A DNA stretch of 64,000 bases from Actinacidiphila acidipaludis (lineage in GTDB: Bacteria; Actinomycetota; Actinomycetes; Streptomycetales; Streptomycetaceae): positions 1 through 64,000 of the forward strand of contig NZ_JAINZZ010000027.1 of assembly GCF_019890725.1 (NCBI RefSeq). Direction: 5' to 3'. How positions within the stretch are numbered: position 1 is the first letter of the stretch; every line of letters starts with the position of its first letter. A program made the translations under genes and the position numbers. Below, one piece after another: positions 7,385 to 15,406 of this stretch. The notes beneath the pieces are model-generated. The model was given only the letters and a program-made list of their open reading frames with translations. It did not search any database and had not been told where the DNA came from.

Positions 7385-9583
7385 ATGGAGGCACAGAGCA
7401 GGCGTTCCCGGTCCGCGCCCACAGGGCGGCCCCGCACGGCTGTGCCCTCCGGCCGGCCCGCGTGGGACGGCGAGCGGCCGGCGGGCCCGGCGGCCGCGGT
7501 GGTGGACGAGCGGGGCGTGCTCGTGGGCTGGACCCAGATGTCCGAACGGATGCTCGGCCACCGCGCGGACGAGGTGGTCGGCCGGTCTGTCGCGATGCTG
7601 ATGGCCGACGAGGACGCGGCCGGCCCCGTGGCCCGGTGGTCCCGGCTGGCGCGCGCCGGCCGCCGCTGGTGCGGCACCGTGTGCCTGCGGGCCAAGGACG
7701 GCACGACCGTCAAGGCGGACATCGAGACGTCGCCGATGTCCGGCGACCACAGCGGCTACTGGTTCGTGACCGCCGTCGACCCCTCCGGCGTCTCCGCGTG
7801 GCCGCCGGCCGGCGTCCCCGTGGCCGCCGCGCTGCTGGCCCGGTCGCCCGTGGCGCTGTCGATCTGGGACACCGATCTGCGCTGCATCTGGCTCAACAGC
7901 GCCGCCGCCCGGCTGGACGGCACCCTCGGCCGGCGCCGGCTGGGCCAGTTGGTGACCGAGCTGCCGCTCGGCACGGCGGGGCCCGGGATCACCGGAGCGA
8001 TGCGGCAGGTGCTGGAGACCGGCCGGCCGGTGATCGAGCGGGAGTACACCTGGCAGGTGCCCGGCGAGGACCACGAACGCCGCCTGACCGCCTCCTACTT
8101 CCGCATCGAGGGCCCGGACGGCCGTCCGCTCGGGGTCTGCACGATGAGCACCGACATCGAGACGTCGCGGGTCCGCCAGCACCTGCTGGCGCTCGCCGAG
8201 ATGGGCGGCCGGGTCGGCACCACCCTCGACGTCGGCCGGACCGCGCAGGAACTGGCCGACGCCGTGGTCCCGCTGCTGGCGGACTACGCGACGGTGGACC
8301 TGGCCGAATCCGTCCCCTTCGGCCACGAGCCGCCGCTGGAGCGGTTGCAGACCTCCCCGGACAGCCTGCCCATCTTCCGCCGGGCCGGGGCCGCCTCCAG
8401 CAGGAACGGCATGCCGGAGGCCATCTGGAGCATCGGCGACCCGGTGTTCGTCCCGCCCTCGTCGCCCTTCACCCGGGCGCTGTACTCGGGCCGGACGCAC
8501 TTCGAACCTGTTCTGGACACCTCGCCGGGTACCTGGCTCGACCAGGACCCGCGACGCGCCGAGCGGATCGCACAGCTCGGGATCCACTCGCTGGTCATCG
8601 TCCCCATCCGCGCGAGCGGGACCATCCTCGGCGAGGCCATCTTCGTCCGGCACGACAACCGCGCGCCGTTCACCCGCGACGACCGGATGCTGTTCGAGGA
8701 GCTCGTGGGCCGGGCCGCGCTCAGTCTGGACAACGCCCGCCGCTACACCCGCGAGCACACCGCCGCCCTGGCCCTCCAGCGCGACCTGCTGCCGGGGAAG
8801 CTGAGCGGCGGCCCGGGCGTCGAACTGTCCTCGCGCTACCTGCCCTCCGACATCCACGAGGGCGTCGGCGGCGACTGGTTCGACGTGGTGCCGCTGCCGG
8901 ACGCCCGGGTCGGCCTCGTCATCGGCGACGTCGTGGGCCACGGCATCAACGCCGCAGCGCTGATGGGCCAGTTGCGCACGGTCACCGCCACACTCGCCGA
9001 CCTCGACCTGCCGCCCGAGGAGGTCCTCGCCCGCCTCGACCGCAGGGCCGGCCTGATGAACGACCGCAGCTCCGGGAACGACGCCCTGGGCCGGGTGATG
9101 GCCTGCACCTGCGCGTACGTGGTCTACGACCCGGTCGAATGCCGCTGCGCGATCGCGTCGGCCGGGCACCCGCTGCCGGCCCTCGTCCGCCCGGACGGCG
9201 ACGTGGTCTTCCCCGACGTGCCCACCGGGCCGCCCATCGGCGTGGGGGCCATGTCCTACGACTCGCTGACCGTCCCGGTGCCCGCGGGCAGCATCATCGC
9301 CCTGTACACGGACGGCCTGATCGAGACGCGCGACGCCGACCTCGACGCCGGGATGGAGCGGCTGCGCGCCGCGCTGCGCGGGCCCAGCACCTCGCTCGAC
9401 GCGTTCTCCTCGCACGTGATCAGCTTCATGACACCGCAGGCCTGGCGGGACGCGGCGCCGTCGCTCGTCGCCGGTCCCGATCGGGGCCCCGGCACGGTGA
9501 GCGGCCAGGACGACATCGCCCTCCTGCTGGCCCGCACCCGTCCGGTCTCCCCGGAGCACGCCGCCGCCCAGTGCCGGCCGTGA
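7385..9583 (+). CDS. PAS-PAS-GAF-SpoIIE serine phosphatase
   Basis: A 732-residue sensor phosphatase without ATPase domain. An N-terminal PAS domain (about 35-125, DERGVLVGWTQMSERMLGH), a second PAS/PAC domain (about 140-260), a GAF domain (about 270-440) and a SpoIIE/PP2C phosphatase (GGDWFDVVP, GDVVGHG, YTDGLIETR, GQDDIALLL) are in order, with all metal-binding aspartates present. By family it dephosphorylates a STAS antagonist in response to a small-molecule or redox cue. The start at 7385 follows GGAGTGGAGG; an in-frame upstream ATG at 7295 is less likely. No STAS gene is adjacent. Confidence 0.9.
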   Translation: MEAQSRRSRSAPTGRPRTAVPSGRPAWDGERPAGPAAAVVDERGVLVGWTQMSERMLGHRADEVVGRSVAMLMADEDAAGPVARWSRLARAGRRWCGTVCLRAKDGTTVKADIETSPMSGDHSGYWFVTAVDPSGVSAWPPAGVPVAAALLARSPVALSIWDTDLRCIWLNSAAARLDGTLGRRRLGQLVTELPLGTAGPGITGAMRQVLETGRPVIEREYTWQVPGEDHERRLTASYFRIEGPDGRPLGVCTMSTDIETSRVRQHLLALAEMGGRVGTTLDVGRTAQELADAVVPLLADYATVDLAESVPFGHEPPLERLQTSPDSLPIFRRAGAASSRNGMPEAIWSIGDPVFVPPSSPFTRALYSGRTHFEPVLDTSPGTWLDQDPRRAERIAQLGIHSLVIVPIRASGTILGEAIFVRHDNRAPFTRDDRMLFEELVGRAALSLDNARRYTREHTAALALQRDLLPGKLSGGPGVELSSRYLPSDIHEGVGGDWFDVVPLPDARVGLVIGDVVGHGINAAALMGQLRTVTATLADLDLPPEEVLARLDRRAGLMNDRSSGNDALGRVMACTCAYVVYDPVECRCAIASAGHPLPALVRPDGDVVFPDVPTGPPIGVGAMSYDSLTVPVPAGSIIALYTDGLIETRDADLDAGMERLRAALRGPSTSLDAFSSHVISFMTPQAWRDAAPSLVAGPDRGPGTVSGQDDIALLLARTRPVSPEHAAAQCRP

Positions 9584-9600
9584 GGCGCCGGCGTGCCCAT

Positions 9601-9635
9601 CCGCGGCCTGCGAGCCGGTCCGGACCGGTCCGCGG
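9601..9635. terminator. GC-rich inverted repeats between convergent genes
   Basis: A perfect 14-base palindrome CCGGTCCGGACCGG (9615-9628) flanked by two CCGCGG blocks lies in the 52-base spacer between the converging SpoIIE and mmsA genes. It could act as a bidirectional terminator. There is no T-tract. Confidence 0.35.
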
Positions 9636-11120
9636 TCAGCGCGGCGAGGGGGAGTCGGGCCAGCTGCTCGTGATGACCTTGCCCTGTGTGTAGAAGTGCA
9701 CGGCTTCACTTCCGTACATGCGGTGGTCACCGAAGGCCGAGTCCTTCCAGCCCCCGAAGGAGTGGTGCCCCACCGGAACCGGCATCGGCACGTTCACACC
9801 GACCATCCCCGCCTCGACCTCCCACTGGAACCTGCGGGCCGTGCCGCCGTCACGGGTGAAGATCGAACTGGCGTTGCCGTAGCGGCAGGCGTTGATGAGC
9901 CCGATGGCCTCGTCGTAGCTCTCCGCGCGGACCACGCACAGCACGGGGCCGAAGATCTCGTTCTGGTAGGCGTCCGAGTCCGTGCTGACCTTGTCGAGGA
10001 GCGAGACACCCATCCAGAACCCGTTCTCCCGGCCCTCGACGGTGAAGTCCCGGCCGTCGAGGACCACTTCGGCTCCCTGGGCGGCCGCGCCCGCGACATA
10101 CGCCGCGACGTCGTCGCGGTGCGCCCGCGTGACCAGGGGGCCCATCGTGGACGCCGGGTCGTCGCCCGGGCCGACGGTGACCTTCACGGCGCGCTCGGCG
10201 ATCCGGCTCACCAGGGCGTCTCCGGCCTCACCGACCGCGACCACCACGGAGACCGCCATGCAACGCTGTCCCGCCGAGCCGTACGCGGCGCTCACCGCGG
10301 CGTCGGCGGCCGCGTCGAGGTCGGCGTCGGGCATGACCAGCATGTGGTTCTTCGCACCGCCCAGGGCCTGGACCCGCTTGCCGCCGGCTGAGGCCCGGCG
10401 GTAGACGTGACGGGCGACCGGAGTGGAGCCGACGAACGACACAGCCGCCACGTCCGGGTGGTCGAGCAGCGCGTTCACCGCCACCTCGTCACCCTGCACG
10501 ATGTTGAGCACGCCCTCGGGCACGCCCGCCTCGGCCGCGAGTTCCGCGAGGAGCACGGAGGCGGACGGGGCCTTGCTGCTCGGCTTGTGCACGAACGTGT
10601 TCCCGCAGGCGATCGCCATGGGGAACATCCACATGCTGATCATCGCCGGGAAGTTGAACGGCGAGATGCCGACGACCACGCCGAGTGGCTGCCGGATCGA
10701 CGCCACGTCGGCCTGGCCCGGCACCTGTGCGGACATGTCGCCCTGGAGTGCCGTACCAAGCCCGCAGGCCAGTTCGACGATCTCCAGACCACGAGCCACC
10801 TCGCCCAACGCGTCCGCGTGCACCTTTCCCTGCTCGGCGGTGATCAGCGCGGCGATCTCGTCCCGCCGGGCATCCAGCAAGGCGCGGTACCGGAACAGGA
10901 CGGCCGTCCGCTGCGCGAGGGAGGACCCGCGCCAGCCGGCGTAGGCCTGCTTCGCCGCGGCGACCGCGGCGTCGACCTCGGCGGGACCGGCCATCGCGAC
11001 CCGGGCCGTGACCTCTCCGGTCGCGGGGTCGGTCACCGGGCCCCAGGCGCGGGAGGCGTCCGAAGCGGCCGGGAGCCCTGGGAAGGGCTTGCCTGCGATC
11101 CAGTGGGTGACGGTCTTCAT
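9636..11120 (-). CDS. mmsA: CoA-acylating methylmalonate-semialdehyde dehydrogenase
   Basis: A 494-residue aldehyde dehydrogenase of the MmsA/IolA subgroup, which converts methylmalonate semialdehyde to propionyl-CoA (and malonate semialdehyde to acetyl-CoA) with NAD and CoA in valine or inositol catabolism. The catalytic cysteine is in GSAGQRCMAV (Cys287). The loop reads ALGGAKNH rather than the ELGGK of hydrolytic aldehyde dehydrogenases, as expected for this CoA-dependent family. The ATG at 11120 is preferred to a TTG one codon earlier because AGGAG (11129-11133 on the opposite strand) is correctly spaced. It stands alone; no other valine-pathway gene is near. Confidence 0.93.
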   Translation of the reverse strand: MKTVTHWIAGKPFPGLPAASDASRAWGPVTDPATGEVTARVAMAGPAEVDAAVAAAKQAYAGWRGSSLAQRTAVLFRYRALLDARRDEIAALITAEQGKVHADALGEVARGLEIVELACGLGTALQGDMSAQVPGQADVASIRQPLGVVVGISPFNFPAMISMWMFPMAIACGNTFVHKPSSKAPSASVLLAELAAEAGVPEGVLNIVQGDEVAVNALLDHPDVAAVSFVGSTPVARHVYRRASAGGKRVQALGGAKNHMLVMPDADLDAAADAAVSAAYGSAGQRCMAVSVVVAVGEAGDALVSRIAERAVKVTVGPGDDPASTMGPLVTRAHRDDVAAYVAGAAAQGAEVVLDGRDFTVEGRENGFWMGVSLLDKVSTDSDAYQNEIFGPVLCVVRAESYDEAIGLINACRYGNASSIFTRDGGTARRFQWEVEAGMVGVNVPMPVPVGHHSFGGWKDSAFGDHRMYGSEAVHFYTQGKVITSSWPDSPSPR

Positions 11121-11469
11121 CAACGGAACTCCTTCGAAACGGCGGCGAACAGCCGCAGCACTCCAGCCGCCCTGGCCGGGGCCGGCCGGGCCGCGGCATC
11201 ATCAGCGCTCCTCGGGAGGCTGCGAGCAGCGAGAACCGACGCGGAATCCACGGTTCTGGCTTCATCGTCGAGCCACGGCGGGCCGCGTGGTCGCCGGTGG
11301 CCCGAAGTGCCCGCTGCCCGTCCCGAACCGTCGTGGCGCGGATCACGCACGGGCCCACCGGGGGCGCCCGCCTGCGGCGATCCGACTGCTGAGCGGCGTC
11401 GCGGACCCTTGCCGTGGATCACCGTGGGTACGCTGAACCGCGACCCCCGGTGAACGAGGAAGGGCAACC
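11121..11469. other. 349-base divergent intergenic region
   Basis: The spacer between mmsA and the PPOX-fold gene must hold both promoters. Apart from the two ribosome-binding sites (for mmsA at 11129-11133, for the PPOX gene GAGGAAGG just before its ATG) I see no convincing promoter hexamers, palindrome or coding frame. Confidence 0.6.
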
Positions 11470-11871
11470 ATGGCACTGTCGGAAGCACTGAGGAAGCTCG
11501 TCGACGAGACCCGCGTCTTCGCGGTCGTGGCCACCGTCCAGCCCGACGGCAGCGCGCAGCAGTCCGTCGTGTGGCTGCTGCGGGACGGCGACGACCTGCT
11601 GTTCTCCACGACCGTGGACCGGCGCAAGGAGAAGAACCTCCGGCGCGACCCGCGGGTGAACATCATGATCAACCCGGCGGACGACCCCTACAACTACGCC
11701 GAGGTCCGGGGCACCGCCACCCTCACCACGGAGGGTGGGCAGGAGCTGATCAACCGGCTGTCGCTGAAGTACACCGGGAAGGACTACGCGGACTTCAACC
11801 CGGCGTCCGGGGACGACGCCGAGCGGGTGGTCGTCCGCGTGACCCCGCGCAAGGTCGTCGGCTCCATCTGA
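11470..11871 (+). CDS. PPOX-class F420-dependent enzyme
   Basis: A 133-residue split-barrel oxidoreductase related to but distinct from the one at 4719. Features are RVFAVVATVQPDGSAQQSVVWLL, the KEKNLRRDPRVNIMINPADDPYNYAEVRG core and a C-terminal RVTPRKVVG strand. This matches the TIGR03618-like group of actinobacterial F420-binding proteins. GAGGAAGG lies 7 bases before the ATG. It is a single-gene unit ended by a strong hairpin at 11883-11913. Confidence 0.9.
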   Translation: MALSEALRKLVDETRVFAVVATVQPDGSAQQSVVWLLRDGDDLLFSTTVDRRKEKNLRRDPRVNIMINPADDPYNYAEVRGTATLTTEGGQELINRLSLKYTGKDYADFNPASGDDAERVVVRVTPRKVVGSI

Positions 11872-11882
11872 GGCCGGGAACA

Positions 11883-11913
11883 CCGCCGGCCGGGGGGACG
11901 GCCCGGCCGGCGG
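11883..11913. terminator. strong hairpin between convergent genes
   Basis: CCGCCGGCCGGG and its exact complement CCCGGCCGGCGG form a 12-bp stem with a 7-base loop, 12 bases after the PPOX stop and 28 bases before the end of the opposing discoidin gene. Likely a bidirectional, T-less actinomycete terminator. Confidence 0.7.
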
Positions 11914-11940
11914 CGGGTTCTCAGATCCGGGCGCGCACGC

Positions 11941-14900
11941 TCACCGCGCGCCTGTCACCGTCAGGGACACCAGCCGTGCGTCGCGCGGCGTGCCGCCGTC
12001 GGTGACCGCGAGGGCGACGTACCGGGCCTGTCCGGACAGCGTCAGCGACGAGATGTCGCCGTGCACGGACAGCGTCCCGGCCTGCTGGTACGTCAGCCCG
12101 TCCGTGCTCGTCTCGACGCGTGCGCCGGGTGTGCGGCCCCCGGTCCAGCGAGCGGTGACGGCGCCGAGCGGCACGGCCGCGCCCAGGTCGACGACCATCC
12201 GGCCGTGCTCACCGGGCGTCCACGCCGTGCCCGGGTCGCCGTCGACCGCGGCTGCCGGGTCGGACATGCCGGCCGGCAGCGGCGAGGTCGGGAAGGTGAC
12301 CCGGCCCAGCGCCAGGTCGTCCAGCGGATAGGGCGTCACGTCCGGCAGCGTGGCCGTCCGGGCCCGCCCGCCGCGCAGGGTGACGTGGACCGTGCAGCCG
12401 TCGGGGGCGGCGATCTCCACCCGGCAGTCGGGGCCGCTGAGCACCACGGTCGCCGCGTCGCGTACCTCGGCGTTGAGCCCCGCGGGCAGCGGCCCGTCCA
12501 GGCCGCGCAGCACGGCACGGGCCGGGACCACGGCCGCGCTCGCCGCGCCGAGCGCGGCCTTGACCGTGGTGCCCCGCGCGGTCACCGTCTGGCTGCCGGC
12601 GAACAGGGTCACCTCGCGGGTGTCCTGCGGCACGTCGACGTCCGTGGCGACCGCCGCGGCCGAGAGGTTGAACAGGCTCAGGTGGCCGCCTGCGGTGGAG
12701 GCCCGCACGGCGTCGTGTCCGGTCCCGGGAGCCGGTCGCGCGGCCGCGGCCGCCACCGCCGCCGGTGAGCCGTCCGGCAGTCCCTCGACCAGCAGCGGCG
12801 CGACCGGCCCGTCCGACAGGATCACCGTGTCGCCGTACACCGCGAGGGGGTTGGCGCCGCCACGGACGACGAACCCGGCCCGGCCGTCGACGCTGATCCA
12901 CCCGCCGCGGCTGCTGAGGTCGGCCGGCGGATAGGCGACCAGGTCGGTCCAGTCCGAACCGTCGGCCGATCCCTGCACGGTGTAGGCCTGACCGGCGGCG
13001 GTCTCCCAGCTCAGCGTGACTCGGTCCACCGCGGCCGGCGCCCCGAGATCCACCTCCAGCCAGCTGTCGGCACGCGTGCGCTCGGCGACCGAGACCGCCC
13101 AGCGCGTGGTGGCGTTGCCGTCCACGGCCAGCGCCGCGCCCTTGCCGGTGTCCGCGGACGAGGCGGCCACCACGGCCCCCCGGGCCAGGTCCGGGCCGGA
13201 GGCGCCGTCGTGCACCTCGAACGTGTAGAGCGAGTACCCGTACTTGGGGTGGCCGCGGCGCCCCAGCATCCGCAGATAGCGGTAAGTGCCGCGGGAGAAC
13301 GTCAGGTTGTCGGTGCGCGGCCCGGCCGTGGGATGTCCCGCGTTGCCGGAGTCGGCGGACGCCACGGTGGCCGAGCCCTCCGCGGCGGTGTAGGTGCGGC
13401 TGCCGGCCAGCCCGGCGACGCCCGGCATGGTCAGGTTGAACACCTCGATCCGGCCCTCGCCGACCGCCGTGCCGCTGGTGGCGTAGACGACCTCGCCGCC
13501 GGGCAGCGTCGTGAACCCCGCGTAGCCGTTGTCCAGGGCGAGCAGCACCGCGCTGGCGTCGAGGCCGTCGCGCAGTTCGGTGGAGGTGGCGACGGTGCGG
13601 GAGGTGACCGTGCCAGAAGTGGCGGGCAGGAACATCGGGGTGCTGCCGCTGAGGGAGAACAGCCAGTCGTCGTGGGCCGGCTGCCACGCGAACTTCACGA
13701 AGCCCGGCTTGGTGACCGCGCCCGCCCAGGCCCGCGGCGACTGGTGGGCGACCAGTCCGGGGCCGGTGCCGAAGTCGGTGACGCCCGCCGCACGGCGGAA
13801 CAGCTCCTCCTCGGTGAGCGCGGTCACGCTCTCGCGCTGGGCGGCCCGCCACTCGTGCAGCAGGTAGCTGATGGCCACTTCGGCACGGGCCTCGGGCTCG
13901 TACTTCGGCTCCCCGGAGAACTTCGTGATCCGGTCGGCCGGCGCGTACGCCTGGTAGGCGGGCAGCCGCTCGGCGAGCGCGGCCTCGGCGCGCGCCGCGG
14001 CCCGGTCGCCCAGTACCTGCGCGAGGAACGCCACGGGGATCACGTCGCGGCCGTACAGGTGCTCACGGTCGTTGACCATGGGCATCAGCGGCTCGCCCGA
14101 GTCGCTCATCACCGCGAGCGTGGAGGCCCACAGCCGGTCCGCGTTGGGCTGGGCGGACAGTACCTCGGGCAGCGGGCGGCCGGCGGTCAGGAAGTGGATG
14201 GTGTTGCGGCCGGAGGTGCGCCACAGTTCGCACTGGTAGTGCGGGCCGAACGAGCCGTGGTTCTCCACGATGAACGTGTCGTAGAGGTTCTGCGCGGTGT
14301 TGTCGCTGACCGGGACGCCGTCCACGACCGCCGGGTTGGCCAGATCGGCGGCGGGCAGGCCGGTCTCGTTGCGGCTCCAGGTGCCGTACCAGGAGTCCCA
14401 GGCGGAGTACCGCTGGTCGTCGGCCGCCCAGGCCAGCGCGGGCGCCAGGGACTGGGCGTAGACGCCCATCTCCTCGAGTTTGGTGTCGCCGACGTGGTTG
14501 CCGCGCAGCCCGTCCGGCGTCCAGCTCCCCGACAGCGGGTCGTTGCCGGACCCCAACGAGGTGGTGTAGGCGGCCTGTTCGCGGACGATGGTGTCGACGT
14601 CGGCCTGAGTCGCGGCGTCGAGCTGGTCCCACAGCAGCCGGGCGGCCAGTACGAAGTAGAGCTGGAAGGTGGTGTCGAAGAACAGCGTCTTGCCCCACTC
14701 GGTGCCGCCCGTCAGGCGGTTGGAGGCGGCGAAGTGCTTGATGGTGGCCAGGGTGCGCGAGCGCAGGGTGGCCTCGTCGATCCCGGCGACGTCGGCGTCG
14801 TAGCCGCCCCGGGTCAGCAGCAGGGCGTGCCCGAGCACGACCGCGAAGCCGAAGTCGGTGGCCGTGTAGTGGCCGGCCGAGGCGTTCCACTGCGTCTCGG

Positions 14901-15120
14901 TCCATCGCGTGTGGCGCAGCAGCACCTGGTGGTAGACGGCGGCCACCGGGTCCGGCGGGGTGCTGGACGGGGCGATGCCCGCGGCCTGTGTGCCGTCGGC
15001 GGCGGCCGCCCGGGCCGGCGAGGCGGTCGCGAGCGTCACCGGCGCGGCGGCCAGCAGCGCGGTGAGACCTGCCAGTTGGGCGAAGCGGCGGCGGCCCATC
15101 GGGGCTGCGGGGTCGTGCAC
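11941..15120 (-). CDS. secreted discoidin-domain protein, putative polysaccharide lyase/hydrolase
   Basis: A protein of about 1059 residues with a twin-arginine-type signal (MGRRRFAQLAGL, hydrophobic core, ASPARA-A cleavage region). The N-terminal 400 residues are rich in helices with Trp/Tyr/His clusters (RGNHVGD, ENHGSFGPHY), like an alpha/alpha-toroid polysaccharide lyase, but I cannot assign a family. A discoidin (F5/8 C) domain follows around 645-740 (AVDGNATTRW) and a second near the C-terminus (AAVDGDPGTAW, STDGLTYQ). Start is uncertain: GTG 15120 has GGAG 5 bases upstream; GTG 15153 abuts its GAGGAG. Probably degrades an extracellular glycan. Confidence 0.75.
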   Translation of the reverse strand: MHDPAAPMGRRRFAQLAGLTALLAAAPVTLATASPARAAAADGTQAAGIAPSSTPPDPVAAVYHQVLLRHTRWTETQWNASAGHYTATDFGFAVVLGHALLLTRGGYDADVAGIDEATLRSRTLATIKHFAASNRLTGGTEWGKTLFFDTTFQLYFVLAARLLWDQLDAATQADVDTIVREQAAYTTSLGSGNDPLSGSWTPDGLRGNHVGDTKLEEMGVYAQSLAPALAWAADDQRYSAWDSWYGTWSRNETGLPAADLANPAVVDGVPVSDNTAQNLYDTFIVENHGSFGPHYQCELWRTSGRNTIHFLTAGRPLPEVLSAQPNADRLWASTLAVMSDSGEPLMPMVNDREHLYGRDVIPVAFLAQVLGDRAAARAEAALAERLPAYQAYAPADRITKFSGEPKYEPEARAEVAISYLLHEWRAAQRESVTALTEEELFRRAAGVTDFGTGPGLVAHQSPRAWAGAVTKPGFVKFAWQPAHDDWLFSLSGSTPMFLPATSGTVTSRTVATSTELRDGLDASAVLLALDNGYAGFTTLPGGEVVYATSGTAVGEGRIEVFNLTMPGVAGLAGSRTYTAAEGSATVASADSGNAGHPTAGPRTDNLTFSRGTYRYLRMLGRRGHPKYGYSLYTFEVHDGASGPDLARGAVVAASSADTGKGAALAVDGNATTRWAVSVAERTRADSWLEVDLGAPAAVDRVTLSWETAAGQAYTVQGSADGSDWTDLVAYPPADLSSRGGWISVDGRAGFVVRGGANPLAVYGDTVILSDGPVAPLLVEGLPDGSPAAVAAAAARPAPGTGHDAVRASTAGGHLSLFNLSAAAVATDVDVPQDTREVTLFAGSQTVTARGTTVKAALGAASAAVVPARAVLRGLDGPLPAGLNAEVRDAATVVLSGPDCRVEIAAPDGCTVHVTLRGGRARTATLPDVTPYPLDDLALGRVTFPTSPLPAGMSDPAAAVDGDPGTAWTPGEHGRMVVDLGAAVPLGAVTARWTGGRTPGARVETSTDGLTYQQAGTLSVHGDISSLTLSGQARYVALAVTDGGTPRDARLVSLTVTGAR

Positions 15121-15159
15121 GGTGGCTCCAACCTGGGCGCCGGGGGCCGGCACCTCCTC

Positions 15160-15171
15160 GACAACGTTGTC
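15160..15171. promoter_or_regulatory. AACGTT-centred palindrome upstream of discoidin enzyme
   Basis: GACAACGTTGTC is a perfect 12-base palindrome 40 bases upstream of the preferred start. CG-centred palindromes of this form are typical LacI-family operators that control extracellular glycan enzymes in Streptomyces. No LacI gene is in the window. Confidence 0.5.
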
Positions 15172-15326
15172 AGATGCGGGTCATTCTTGGCACCGCCCCT
15201 CACCGGCGTCAACCCCCCTGCGCGAACTGCGCCGTGGTCCGCGGGCGGTCGGCCCGACGGCCCGGGTGGCCCGCGCCCGGTCGCCGGCGGTCCCGCTGTG
15301 TTCCCCGCCGGGCCGCGGCGGCATAC

Positions 15327-15368
15327 TCGCGTACGCCCCGCCCGGGTCCTCGCGTACGCCCCGCCCGG
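15327..15368. repeat. 19-bp direct repeat upstream of transpeptidase gene
   Basis: Two identical 19-base copies (15327-15345 and 15350-15368; sequence TCGCGTACGCCCCGCCCGG) are separated by 4 bases, a 23-base period. They end 38 bases before the start of the gamma-glutamyltranspeptidase-like gene and so may be tandem regulator sites or a local duplication. Confidence 0.6.
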
Positions 15369-15406
15369 CCACGATCGCCGTCCGTCCGAAGGAGAGCAGA
15401 GACACC

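Noticed and set aside
7244-9730. Long open frame on the minus strand opposite the SpoIIE phosphatase
   Set aside because: Composition-driven shadow; the plus strand encodes a complete multi-domain protein with all catalytic motifs.
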